Below, in pieces: positions 1 through 7,217 of a stretch of 64,000 nt of DNA. Below the pieces are notes generated by a model. The model ran no database searches, was not told where the DNA came from, and saw only the letters and a program-made list of their open reading frames with translations. How positions within the stretch are numbered: position 1 is the stretch's first letter; each line of letters starts with the position of its first letter. This DNA is from Sporosarcina sp. ACRSL (GTDB lineage Bacteria; Bacillota; Bacilli; Bacillales_A; Planococcaceae): the NCBI RefSeq assembly GCF_022346605.1, contig NZ_JAKRNT010000006.1, forward strand, positions 62,001-126,000, written 5' to 3'. A program made the position numbers and the translations under genes.

Positions 1-204
1 ATTCCCTTTATTATCAGGAAATCTTAAGATCGATACTTGCATCCCCGGCTTAACAGGATTATGGTTTGTAGGTTCACAACCTAAATTTTTTTGATACCAT
101 TTAATGGACTCGTAAACGTCTTTAACGGGAATGTAAATACAAGTTACGCCTGTAATGTCTTCTTCCAGTTTCTCCTCTAATTTGATTTCTTTATTAATAT
201 TCAT
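1..204 (-). CDS. VOC (glyoxalase/bleomycin-resistance fold) protein, N-terminal part
   Basis: The first 68 codons of a gene that runs off the left edge. After a charged leader, residues 17-43 (around IYIPVKDVYESIKWYQKNLG) fit the first beta strand and helix of a VOC-family domain, where the strand feeds the metal site. A good ribosome binding site (AAGGGAG) lies about 8 nt upstream of the ATG. It is a single-gene cassette of the array, followed on its 5' side by repeat 278-370. The substrate cannot be told from this fragment. VOC genes are common cargo of integron cassettes. Confidence 0.7.
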   Translation of the reverse strand, partial: MNINKEIKLEEKLEEDITGVTCIYIPVKDVYESIKWYQKNLGCEPTNHNPVKPGMQVSILRFPDNKGN

Positions 205-277
205 TTTCTTATTTCTCCCTTCTCATTTTAATCACCCTCCTGCCTAGTTTTATTCTTTATTAACCTTAATACTCCCT

Positions 278-370
278 CTTCAACTAAACTGCTCCGTTAG
301 TTGAACAAGAAAAAAGAGCCGTTAAAGCAGGTTAACGATCTTTAAGTAAAGCACCCTTTAGTTGGACAAG
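278..370 (-). repeat. Cassette recombination-site repeat (A+B)
   Basis: Site A is at 278-309 with perfect 9-bp arms TTCAACTAA/TTAGTTGAA, and site B at 340-370. The middle is a degenerate copy of the GAGC..GGCTC terminator hairpin next to an A-run (T-run on the minus strand). Confidence 0.85.
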
Positions 371-403
371 AAAAGATTATTGTAATGATAAATACGAAAC
401 AGA

Positions 404-904
404 CTATATTTTATAAAATGATAATGTACGCCCAGCATATTCCCTATCGCCAATATACTCAAATCCAAGTTTATCAATTACTTTCTTCGACTTGCTATTA
501 TCAGTTCTAACTCGTGCCATTAATTTATCAATCCTAATATAGTTAAATGCATATTTAATCACTTCATTCCCCGCTTCCGTCGCATATCCTTTACCCCAAA
601 ACTTTGGGTCAAGCAGATAAATAATTTCTATATCCTCTGTGTCATCAATGTACCTCAAACCACAATGCCCCATAATTTCTTCATTAGTTTTATTTATTAC
701 TGCCCAGACACCAAAATTATGTTTAGTCCAATGTTCTATAATTTTATTTAGATATGCCTCTGCCTCTTCGAAAGACATACCTTTTCCTATTCCAAGCCAT
801 TCTCCCACTTCATTTTTCTTAACTATTTCATAGTATTCCTTCATATCTCTATTAGAGAATTTTCTCATAATAAGTCGTTTGGTAATAATGTCATTACTAC
901 TCAT
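404..904 (-). CDS. GNAT N-acetyltransferase, RimJ/RimL-like
   Basis: A 166-residue protein of normal length for the Acetyltransf_3 group of GNAT enzymes, which move an acetyl group from acetyl-CoA to an amine. The acetyl-CoA loop is visible as KFWGKGYATEA at residues 101-111, followed by an amphipathic helix and the late motif NSKSKKVIDKLGFE. The acceptor cannot be predicted: ribosomal protein, antibiotic and small-molecule acceptors all occur. It is a lone cassette gene between two repeats and appears intact. Confidence 0.8.
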   Translation of the reverse strand: MSSNDIITKRLIMRKFSNRDMKEYYEIVKKNEVGEWLGIGKGMSFEEAEAYLNKIIEHWTKHNFGVWAVINKTNEEIMGHCGLRYIDDTEDIEIIYLLDPKFWGKGYATEAGNEVIKYAFNYIRIDKLMARVRTDNSKSKKVIDKLGFEYIGDREYAGRTLSFYKI

Positions 905-940
905 CTAAACAACCCCTTTTATCATACTGACTTTCAGATT

Positions 941-1021
941 CTTCTTGAATTAACCTGTTGCGTTCGTTCAATAAGTAAAAGTTTACACCCTACTTGAAGT
1001 AAAGCACCCTTTAGTTTAATA
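941..1021 (-). repeat. Cassette recombination-site repeat (A+B)
   Basis: Site A at 941-975 is degenerate in its right arm (GCGTTCGTTCAATAAG) and site B is at 992-1021. The middle is a weak version of the GTTTAC/GTAAAGC hairpin, in which the inner arm of B forms one side. Confidence 0.75.
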
Positions 1022-1048
1022 CTTCTCCATTTTGAATGTGTAGTGATC

Positions 1049-1337
1049 TCACCTCGACCACTGAGAGATTACTTCAATTTCATAGTGTTCTAAATCATCT
1101 TTAGACAATTTGGATTTTAAATACATTTCAACTTCAGATATCATTTTTATTGAATACATCTATCCATATAATTGAATCAATACCATCCATTTGAGTGCTA
1201 TTCACATCATAATTATCAAACAATGAGCTTAAAACCCGCTCTGTACTATATGGCTCCTTTTGCACATACCAAAATACTAAAGACATTACTATCAAACTCG
1301 CAATAATTAGTGTTGCAAGTTTTCTTTTAACACACAT
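1049..1337 (-). pseudogene. Small membrane-anchored protein, frameshifted
   Basis: The first 67 codons start with a lysine/arginine-rich N-terminus and one hydrophobic helix (residues 7-24), then a short soluble part ending in VFNKNDI and a stop. One frame over, the sequence continues without interruption as KMISEVEMYLKSKLSKD and on to a stop at 1049. This restores a protein of about 96 residues if one base in the A/T-rich run near 1134-1150 is removed. I read it as a small membrane-anchored cassette protein of unknown function with a single-base frameshift. A sequencing error in the run is possible. Confidence 0.55.
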
Positions 1338-1368
1338 ATATTTTTCACCTTCTTTAGTTATTTATCAC

Positions 1369-1473
1369 ATCTGGCCCGGTTGTTGTAAACGAGTTAGAGA
1401 ACACTCTTCAACTCACCCTGCTGCGTTAGTTAAAAAACTCCGTATGACTATACTTCTATTTAGTTGGCAATAA
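1369..1473 (-). repeat. Degenerate cassette site next to the recombinase
   Basis: A conserved 45-nt extension at 1369-1413 (GGCCCGGTTGTTGTAAAC...) leads into site A at 1406-1438. A very degenerate B remnant (TATTTAGTTGGCAATAA) follows at 1457-1473. It lies directly 5' of the plus-strand recombinase gene, where an integron attI site would be expected, with minus-strand cassettes leading away to the left. Confidence 0.55.
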
Positions 1474-1507
1474 TCCCTTTTATATTACTCTCTTAGGGGG
1501 AATGAAA

Positions 1508-2349
1508 TTGTTATTGTCAAAAGCATGGTCTTCGTTTGAAGCTGATAAACGGATAGAGGGTTTTTCACCACGAACGTTGAAGGCCTATCAATTACAGTCT
1601 ACGTTACTAATCGGTTATTTTAAGGATGTAGAGATGGAATTGCTGGATACGAATCAACTGAAGGAATACCTTGCTGTATCGGGCAAGCATTTAAAACCAG
1701 CCAGTCTTGCACATCGTATACGCTTTATGAAATCTTTTTTTCGTTGGTCTCATGAAGAAGGCTACCTGAGTAAGAATCCAACTTCCAAGATTAAAGATCT
1801 CCCAAAGTCGGTAAGCGGATACCCAAGTATTTAACCGAACGAGAGATAGAACACCTTCGTGAATCCTGTCATACCTCAATAGAAAAAGCGATTTTTGAAT
1901 TCATGTTTTCTACAGGTTGTCGAATTGGAGAAATAGTTGCGTTAGAAAAGAACAATATTAATTGGACCAACCAATCCGCGATCGTTAGAGGAAAAGGGGA
2001 TAAGGAAAGGGAAGTTTATTTCAATACACGTTGCGACATATGGCTTAAACGATATCTTGAAAGCCGTAATGACAATAATCCTGCCATCTTTGTGACAGCA
2101 AGGCAGCCACATAAAATGAGTGTCGCCCAAATGCGATACATCATTAAACGAATTTCAAATCGTGCCGAAATCAACAAAGAGATTCATCCACACCAACTTA
2201 GACATAGCTATGCAACTCATTTATTGAATAATGGAGCTCCTATTGAAGTCATACAAAGTCTTATGGGGCACGAGAAAAGTGAAACCACAAGGATCTACGC
2301 CCAATTAAGCGGAAGGCTAAGGAAAGAGTATTATCAGAAGTACTTTTAA
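1508..2349 (+). pseudogene. Tyrosine recombinase (Xer-like integrase), frameshifted
   Basis: The N-terminal half has a SAM-like DNA-binding domain (FSPRTLKAYQ..., SFFRWSHEEGYLSKNP). It reads in one frame to about 1806 and then hits a stop at 1834. The next frame continues as GKRIPKYLTEREIEHLRESC to the end. Adding one A in the A-run of CCCAAAGTC near 1806 restores about 281 residues. All catalytic residues are present: Arg codon 1921, Lys 1993, His 2191 and Arg 2200 (HPHQLRHSYATH), His 2269 (LMGHEKSETT) and the nucleophile Tyr 2296. Their spacing matches XerC/XerD, and the extra insertion of integron integrases between Lys and HxxR is missing. TTG at 1508 is 7 nt from AGGGGG; the ATG at 1502 is only 1 nt from it. 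The gene sits inside the array on the opposite strand to the cargo. Confidence 0.85.
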
Positions 2350-2357
2350 ATGTAAAG

Positions 2358-2415
2358 GATCCATGTCTTAAAAGACATGGATCTACTTGACTAAAGCACC
2401 CGTTAGTTTAATAAG
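2358..2415 (-). repeat. Hairpin plus B site downstream of the recombinase
   Basis: A perfect 12-bp stem at 2358-2369/2372-2383 (GATCCATGTCTT) is followed by site B at 2386-2415. No A site is present. This unit replaces the usual A-hairpin-B at the 3' end of the recombinase gene. Confidence 0.7.
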
Positions 2416-2458
2416 ATAAATAAAAAATTTATAAGAATCATCATGCTATGTATTAAAG

Positions 2459-2935
2459 TTAGAGCTCTAACACAGTAACTGGTTCATTTTCGCAAATCTC
2501 ACCGTTATCACGAAAACCAAAACTTTCATAGAGCTTTTTAGCAACAATGTTATTGGAATCATATGCTATCCAACAATATTGAGCATGACCTACTGGGAAT
2601 GTACGTATGAATTCCAATGTTTTTTCCATTGCCTTCCTACCATAACCTTGATTTTGATACCGTTTATCAATCATAAGACGTAATATACAATAATTATTAT
2701 TAGCGATTTTCGGAAGCTCGTAACCAGTAATACCATAAACAATCATAACAAACCCTACGATCTGTTCATCGTCATAAATTGCAAAAGGAAGCGGACTACC
2801 TCCATTGGTAGCAAGAACATAACACGAAGCAACACTCGAGAGATTGGATGCAACAAAACGGCGTTGGTCATCTGCAACTTCTAATTTGAATACCTCCCTT
2901 CGATTTTCTAATGTGATTTTCCGAAGTGAAATCAT
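2459..2935 (-). CDS. GNAT acetyltransferase, BltD/PaiA-like (copy 1)
   Basis: A 158-residue protein that resembles the Bacillus spermine/spermidine N-acetyltransferases BltD and PaiA in overall order: an N-terminal MISLRKIT-ENRxEV segment, FAIYDDEQIVGFVM strand pair, RLMIDKRYQNQGYGRKAM acetyl-CoA loop (94-99) and NNIVAKKLYESFGF near the end. Polyamines are a plausible acceptor but this is by analogy only. It is one of three related copies in the array (also 3311-3835 and 11944-12483) and is intact. Confidence 0.8.
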   Translation of the reverse strand: MISLRKITLENRREVFKLEVADDQRRFVASNLSSVASCYVLATNGGSPLPFAIYDDEQIVGFVMIVYGITGYELPKIANNNYCILRLMIDKRYQNQGYGRKAMEKTLEFIRTFPVGHAQYCWIAYDSNNIVAKKLYESFGFRDNGEICENEPVTVLEL

Positions 2936-3014
2936 GTAAATCTCTCCTTCCCAAAAATGTTGAATTGAATACTATACATTTATTACCTATTTCAACACAC
3001 TTTTGTTAATACCT

Positions 3015-3049
3015 CTTCTTGCACTAACCTGCTGCGTTAGTTCAATAAG
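3015..3049 (-). repeat. Cassette A site alone
   Basis: An A-type site (CACTAACCTGCTGCGTTAGT core with CAATAAG end). Its usual hairpin and B site are missing, and the 29-residue ORF follows immediately. Confidence 0.65.
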
Positions 3050-3055
3050 ACATTT

Positions 3056-3145
3056 TTAAGGTCTTGTTAATTCTCCTTCTTTATCAGAAGCTGCAAGGAT
3101 TACTCTTAGTACCAAAAATAAAGGCATACGAATAATTTTTCTCAT
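3056..3145 (-). CDS. 29-residue peptide, possible minimal cassette gene
   Basis: A short frame encodes a basic, hydrophobic peptide starting MRKIIRMPLFLVLRVILAA and ending in a charged tail (SDKEGELTRP). It is believable because GAGGAG sits 6 nt before the ATG and it occupies its own interval between an A site and the next B site. No family is recognised. The hydrophobic middle (residues 8-19) is too short for a certain membrane span. It could be a true small peptide or the remnant of a decayed cassette. Confidence 0.45.
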   Translation of the reverse strand: MRKIIRMPLFLVLRVILAASDKEGELTRP

Positions 3146-3161
3146 TTCTAACTCCTCTTTG

Positions 3162-3227
3162 TTTGTTCAATAAAAAATGGCTTTACTCCTTCTTGAAGTA
3201 AAGCTAACCGTTAGTTAGTTGAACAAG
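3162..3227 (-). repeat. Cassette repeat, A remnant plus B
   Basis: A truncated A right arm (GTTTGTTCAATAAA) is followed by the GGCTTTACT/AGTAAAGC terminator hairpin with a T-run on the minus strand, then site B at 3192-3227 carrying a small duplication (TTAGTTAGTTGAA). Confidence 0.7.
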
Positions 3228-3310
3228 CACTATATAATATTTAATTTTTGCTAAGACAGATAGATTTAACAAAGTCGGTTTTTCTTGATTACATTTCTTT
3301 ATGAGAGATC

Positions 3311-3835
3311 CTATCCTACTAGAAATTTTGTTTTTTCTCCATCTAGATTTTTAATCGCCAACATCGAATTATTATCTTGAATGATCCCTGTATCTACGAA
3401 ACCAAATGAAGCGTATAATTTTTTAGCTATGACATTACTTGTTCGATAAAAGAGGGCTACATATTCTGCTTCTCCATCTGGCGCAGTTTCAATATCCATC
3501 AACATTTTTTCAAAAGCAAGTTTGCCATATCCCCTCCCCTGGTAACTCTTTTCAATCATAATATGCCAAATAAAATAGCACTTCTTCCCGTAAAAAACTT
3601 CATTTTCAAATGATTCATGATCCAACGTTTCATAAATATACATCAAAAATCCAACCGCAACTTCATCGGCATAAATGGCAAAGGGAGTCGCTGGTATACC
3701 TTCTGCGTTCAACATATGAGCGTCTGCAAAGCTTCTGAGGTTAGTAGTTTCTATAAAGTCTTTCTGGCTTTCTTCAACTTCAAATGCTACTACTTTATCT
3801 ATGTTCTCCCCTGTTATCTTTCGTAGTTCAATCAT
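3311..3835 (-). CDS. GNAT acetyltransferase, BltD/PaiA-like (copy 2)
   Basis: A 174-residue paralogue of the copy at 2459-2935. It shares the MIELRKIT-EN start, the PFAIYADEVAVGFLM strand pair, the acetyl-CoA loop QGRGYGKLAF (99-108) and SNVIAKKLYASFGFVDTG. The C-terminus is longer by about 15 residues, ending in a lysine-rich tail. Ribosome binding site GGAGAGGAG precedes the ATG. Likely acceptors are polyamines or other small amines, inferred from the family only. The two copies sit two cassettes apart but differ enough that a recent tandem duplication is unlikely. Confidence 0.8.
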   Translation of the reverse strand: MIELRKITGENIDKVVAFEVEESQKDFIETTNLRSFADAHMLNAEGIPATPFAIYADEVAVGFLMYIYETLDHESFENEVFYGKKCYFIWHIMIEKSYQGRGYGKLAFEKMLMDIETAPDGEAEYVALFYRTSNVIAKKLYASFGFVDTGIIQDNNSMLAIKNLDGEKTKFLVG

Positions 3836-4026
3836 TTTTTATCTCCTCTCCAAAGACAAGACACATCCACACATGGCCTAAAAATATTCACCAATGCTAA
3901 CTCTATTTCCCTTGTATTTCTAATCCTTGTTCCGCAAATTTCTCCCCTTCATTGGTTTAAGTTGAATCCATAACCTCTTTAGTCATTCGACTTTGAAAAT
4001 CAAAATCCTTTTTATTGAGAACGTTC

Positions 4027-4110
4027 CTTACTCAACTAATCTGCTGCGTTAGTTCAATAAGGAAAAATGCTTTACTCCTTCTTGAAGTAAAGCACCCGTT
4101 AGTTAAAGAT
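4027..4110 (-). repeat. Cassette recombination-site repeat (A+B)
   Basis: Site A is at 4027-4061 and site B at 4081-4110. The terminator hairpin TGCTTTACT/AGTAAAGCA lies between them, with the inner arm of B forming one strand of the stem. Confidence 0.8.
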
Positions 4111-4136
4111 TTTTTTGTGAAATTACTCTGTTATTG

Positions 4137-4637
4137 CTATTCTTCAAAGTGATCAGATTTGAAAAAAGGATTAACTCTAATTTCCCTTAAAAAATATTTT
4201 ATAGATGTATGCTTATTTAAGTATTCTCGTTTAGGTATTAACACTTCTCTTTTCAAACGCTCGTGTAGTTCCTTGTCAATTTCAAAAGTTGAATGAGTAT
4301 ATTTTCCACTATTTTCTTCTTCAATCCGAATTAAAAATGAAATGATATATTCATACATAATAGGAAAATCACTTTCAATTTGCTGGTGATGCTCAATGAA
4401 TGCCTTAATAAACTCTTCCAAATAAGATTCTCTATCTAAAAATGGAAAACTACAAAGGCTATACCAATTTCCTAAATACACTGTAAATACAGCAATCGCA
4501 TAGCGACGCGTTTCCTTATCTGAAGCACCAAAATAATCGTAATACGCTTCTTTTTCAAATCTTTGACCTGTGTCAAAATAGCCGATTTCGATTCCCTCGA
4601 GTCCTCTTTTCACTTTTTCAATAATTTCATTTGACAC
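4137..4637 (-). CDS. Unknown 166-residue soluble protein
   Basis: No family recognised. The protein is mostly helical and charged, with no signal peptide or membrane segment. An aromatic-rich middle (AIAVFTVYLGNWYSLCSFPF, residues 47-66) is followed by EESYLEEFIKAFIEHHQQ-type amphipathic helices and a basic C-terminus. It is a single-gene cassette with repeats on both sides. No catalytic pattern stands out. Confidence 0.7.
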   Translation of the reverse strand: MSNEIIEKVKRGLEGIEIGYFDTGQRFEKEAYYDYFGASDKETRRYAIAVFTVYLGNWYSLCSFPFLDRESYLEEFIKAFIEHHQQIESDFPIMYEYIISFLIRIEEENSGKYTHSTFEIDKELHERLKREVLIPKREYLNKHTSIKYFLREIRVNPFFKSDHFEE

Positions 4638-4692
4638 GAAGAATCCCCCAATCTCAGACTCATTTTATCCCCTTGATATTGCAACTTCATCT

Positions 4693-4782
4693 CTTTATTG
4701 CACTAAACTGCCTCGTTAGTTCAATAAGAATCACCCCAGCAGCTCAACGATCTTCAAGTAAAGCACCCGTTAGTGAAATAAG
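4693..4782 (-). repeat. Cassette recombination-site repeat (A+B)
   Basis: Site A is at 4693-4728 and site B at 4752-4782. The middle keeps CAGCAGCTCAACGATC but has lost the other arm of the terminator stem and its A-run. Confidence 0.8.
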
Positions 4783-4818
4783 AGACGAGCTTCTATTAGT
4801 CGGTTTTGTTTAATTTAA

Positions 4819-4974
4819 TTAACGTTTTTGAGCTAAAAAATAGGTGCTCCACCCCATTATAAGCCCTCCACCAACACCAAGAAAACCTCCGATTACAATC
4901 CAGTTAATGGATAGATATATACCTAACATCAACATTACTAATCCAATAGAAAACAAAGCTATCCCTTTTTTCAT
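4819..4974 (-). CDS. 51-residue two-helix membrane protein
   Basis: A short frame of 51 codons with a very strong ribosome binding site (GGAGGAG, 5 nt before ATG). It encodes two hydrophobic helices (about residues 4-21 and 23-43, the second glycine-rich: GGFLGVGGGLIMG) and a basic tail AQKR. It exactly fills the interval between two repeats and is almost surely a real single-gene cassette. Function unknown. Confidence 0.7.
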   Translation of the reverse strand: MKKGIALFSIGLVMLMLGIYLSINWIVIGGFLGVGGGLIMGWSTYFLAQKR

Positions 4975-5002
4975 TTCTCCTCCACCTCAATCCTTCAATC
5001 CC

Positions 5003-5085
5003 CTATCCCATTAAACCGCCCCGCTAGTTCAATAAGAAAAAAGGCTCTACTCCTTCTTGAAGTAAAGCACCCTTTAGTGCAATAG
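5003..5085 (-). repeat. Cassette recombination-site repeat (A+B)
   Basis: Site A is at 5003-5036 (slightly degenerate, CCGCTAGTTC) and B at 5056-5085. The GGCTCTACT/AGTAAAGC terminator-type hairpin with an A6 run lies between them. Confidence 0.75.
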
Positions 5086-5151
5086 TTCCGAGTTTCTAGC
5101 TAAACAAAAGTAATAAATCTATTTGATTGTTATTCTGTATGGTGTGCGGGC

Positions 5152-5457
5152 TTATCTAATAAAAACGTCGTAAAATAATGGTATGCCTACATCCAGGATA
5201 AGAAAAGTGATGGCGACAAAAAGGATGGTTCCAGCTATTGGTAGTATCCATTTTCTTTTCTTAACTTGGAACCAGTAATTGATTGCCCACATTACCGTTA
5301 GGAGAGTAAGTGTAACCAATGCAACCATGCCAGAGGTCATGTCTTTGTTTGGGCTAATATTAAAGACAGAGAAAAACGCGAGAAAACCGATAGCTCCCAA
5401 CAGAATTAAATTGACGGTATGCACGACAATATCATAAACAGTATCCTTATTTTTCAT
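5152..5457 (-). CDS. Small three-helix membrane protein
   Basis: A 101-residue protein with three predicted membrane helices, near residues 10-32, 42-63 and 70-92. A basic loop (KKRKW) lies between helices 2 and 3. No family recognised. It begins after a GGTGGAG ribosome binding site. The next 480 bp lack the usual A site, so the boundary with the following plus-strand lipoprotein gene is unclear. Confidence 0.7.
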   Translation of the reverse strand: MKNKDTVYDIVVHTVNLILLGAIGFLAFFSVFNISPNKDMTSGMVALVTLTLLTVMWAINYWFQVKKRKWILPIAGTILFVAITFLILDVGIPLFYDVFIR

Positions 5458-5884
5458 TAATTCTCCACCCCGATCATTTATAGTTCACCATCTTAATTTA
5501 TTTGTGCAAACCTACATAAGCTTGTTCTTATTTTAACATAAATACCCAAATAGTAAGAATATTATTTAGTCAGATGTTGGGTAGGTGTCACCTTACTATT
5601 AACAATAAATCAACCTTTTCCTTTAACATAGCCTTTTTTATTTGACTTAATATCCATCCACTTGACACTTCAAAACTCCAAACTCATTTAAACCCTCCAG
5701 AATACCTCTAGAATCGTTTCTAACCTCTCCCCTTACTCTCGACTTCACTTTTGTCTCCCTCCTAAATGCATCACAGAGACTCCACAAAGCCATCAACACA
5801 ATAAATAGACAGCAACCATTCAGCTACTACCAAGGGGGATGCTTTTCAGATATTGGGATTCGATTCTACATATACCAGCTCTCC
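5458..5884. other. Long gap without gene or recognisable cassette site
   Basis: About 430 bp with no convincing frame on either strand and no A or B site. The only structure is an inverted repeat AATAGTAAG (about 5550) and CTTACTATT (about 5590), 30 bp apart. This is where the orientation of genes flips. Confidence 0.5.
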
Positions 5885-5913
5885 TTGAATACGCAAGATT
5901 ACTCTGTTAGAAT
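5885..5913 (+). promoter_or_regulatory. Sigma-A-type promoter of the lipoprotein gene
   Basis: TTGAAT at 5885-5890, a 17-bp spacer, and TAGAAT at 5908-5913, placed 30 bp before the start of the plus-strand lipoprotein gene. Confidence 0.6.
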
Positions 5914-5943
5914 ATTTGTAACATTCGAAAGGAGAATTATAGA

Positions 5944-7041
5944 TTGAAAAAATTTAGCGTTTCAATCGGTTCTATTGTTGTCTGTGGATTACTGTTGTCG
6001 GGTTGTGATGGAGAATCAGCTGTAGACCTTAAAGCAATTGAAGCTGAAGCGAAAGCTAATGAAATCACGGATAAATTCGGGAAGAATATAGTGGAACATC
6101 CGGAATACACTTCTCTAGATAATTTCATTAATGATTTAGCTAAGAATTGGGAGAAGGATTCTGATTACCGGAGTGTTTACTATGCAGATGAAGCAGAATT
6201 AACTATGGCTAAAGCATCAATTGCCTATGTAAACTTCTTCCAACCTGAGATAGAGGAATTAGGGTTGAACGAGGACTTTTACGAGTTGCAGTTGATAGCG
6301 AATGATATCCTTCTAAAATTCGATTTAGGGGAAGATTACGCTGAAGAAAGGGCGAAATTCACAAATCAAATAGATCTTATTCAGTTTCTAGTGTCAGGGA
6401 AAGAAACCGGTGCATTTTCAAAATATCAGACTGTTAAAGAATATATATGGGACATTGGGCGTAGATGGACAATTGAAGCTAAAACATCGGTAGATAAGTT
6501 AGAAGTTGTGAATGACACATTAGTTTACGGTGATTACTTTCAAGATGAAATAGCTGAAATGGGGTTAAAGGAAGACTTCGATAAATTAGTAGCGTTAGGC
6601 ATAGAATTAATTAATAATGCTGATAAGAATGAAGGTTATGGAGAACTAAAGGACAACTTTAGGAATCAGGTAGTGGGAATCATTACTATAACTGAAGGGC
6701 TTGGCGTTGTGAATGTGGACGAAGTATCAAGGTTCGATGATATTCAGTCGTGGACTTCGACAAGTGCAAAGATTCTATCCGAACCAATTGAAATGGATGA
6801 CGAAAAAGGAAATGAAATCGCATTGAGGACAAGAGAAGTCATTGCTCGCTTCCCGAATCATTTGTTGTCCGATGACTACAAAACCGAAGAAGAAAAGATT
6901 CATTCGGGAATGTTCCTTCTCGCAAGTGAAATTCTTCATCGGCAACGCACTGCCAAAAGCGTCAAAGACTATGACGAATTAGAAGCGAAGTTCGAAAAAT
7001 TAAAGCAGTATGTCGAAGACGTGGCGAACCAATATCAATAA
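5944..7041 (+). CDS. Lipoprotein with two repeated helical modules
   Basis: A 365-residue protein starting with TTG behind AAAGGAG. The lipoprotein signal ends in LLLSGC, so Cys21 would be lipidated and the protein anchored outside the membrane. The rest is acidic and helical. Two related segments, FFQPEIEELGLNEDFYELQ (about 99-117) and YFQDEIAEMGLKEDFDKLV (about 198-216), show an internal duplication of roughly 100 residues. No family recognised. It is one of only a few plus-strand genes in the array and has its own promoter and terminator. Confidence 0.75.
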   Translation: MKKFSVSIGSIVVCGLLLSGCDGESAVDLKAIEAEAKANEITDKFGKNIVEHPEYTSLDNFINDLAKNWEKDSDYRSVYYADEAELTMAKASIAYVNFFQPEIEELGLNEDFYELQLIANDILLKFDLGEDYAEERAKFTNQIDLIQFLVSGKETGAFSKYQTVKEYIWDIGRRWTIEAKTSVDKLEVVNDTLVYGDYFQDEIAEMGLKEDFDKLVALGIELINNADKNEGYGELKDNFRNQVVGIITITEGLGVVNVDEVSRFDDIQSWTSTSAKILSEPIEMDDEKGNEIALRTREVIARFPNHLLSDDYKTEEEKIHSGMFLLASEILHRQRTAKSVKDYDELEAKFEKLKQYVEDVANQYQ

Positions 7042-7052
7042 TAAAACGCGAA

Positions 7053-7080
7053 GGCGGCGAATAAAATTCGTCGTCTTTTT
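7053..7080 (+). terminator. Rho-independent terminator after the lipoprotein gene
   Basis: Stem GGCGGCGAA/TTCGTCGTC followed by TTTTT, 12 nt after the stop codon. Confidence 0.75.
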
Positions 7081-7159
7081 ATTTGGCTATGTAATAAAAA
7101 TGCACATAGAAATGAGCTAGGAAATGTATCTCCAAGCTCATTGTTTTTGATGTCCATTT

Positions 7160-7187
7160 TTACTAAAGCACCCGTTAGCTTAATAAG
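7160..7187 (-). repeat. Cassette B site alone
   Basis: TTACTAAAGCACCCGTTAGC and TTAATAAG form a B-type site. There is no A site or hairpin on its left, which is the 3' side of the plus-strand lipoprotein gene. Confidence 0.7.
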
Positions 7188-7217
7188 AATCAAACGCAAG
7201 CGCAAATAAAGCAGAAT

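Noticed and set aside
1800..1835. Programmed frameshift in the recombinase
   Set aside because: No canonical slippery heptamer or stimulatory structure is evident at the junction; the simplest reading is a lost A in a short run.
1502..2349. Calling the recombinase a true IntI integron integrase
   Set aside because: The Lys-to-His spacing (66 residues) matches Xer proteins and lacks the additional segment typical of IntI.
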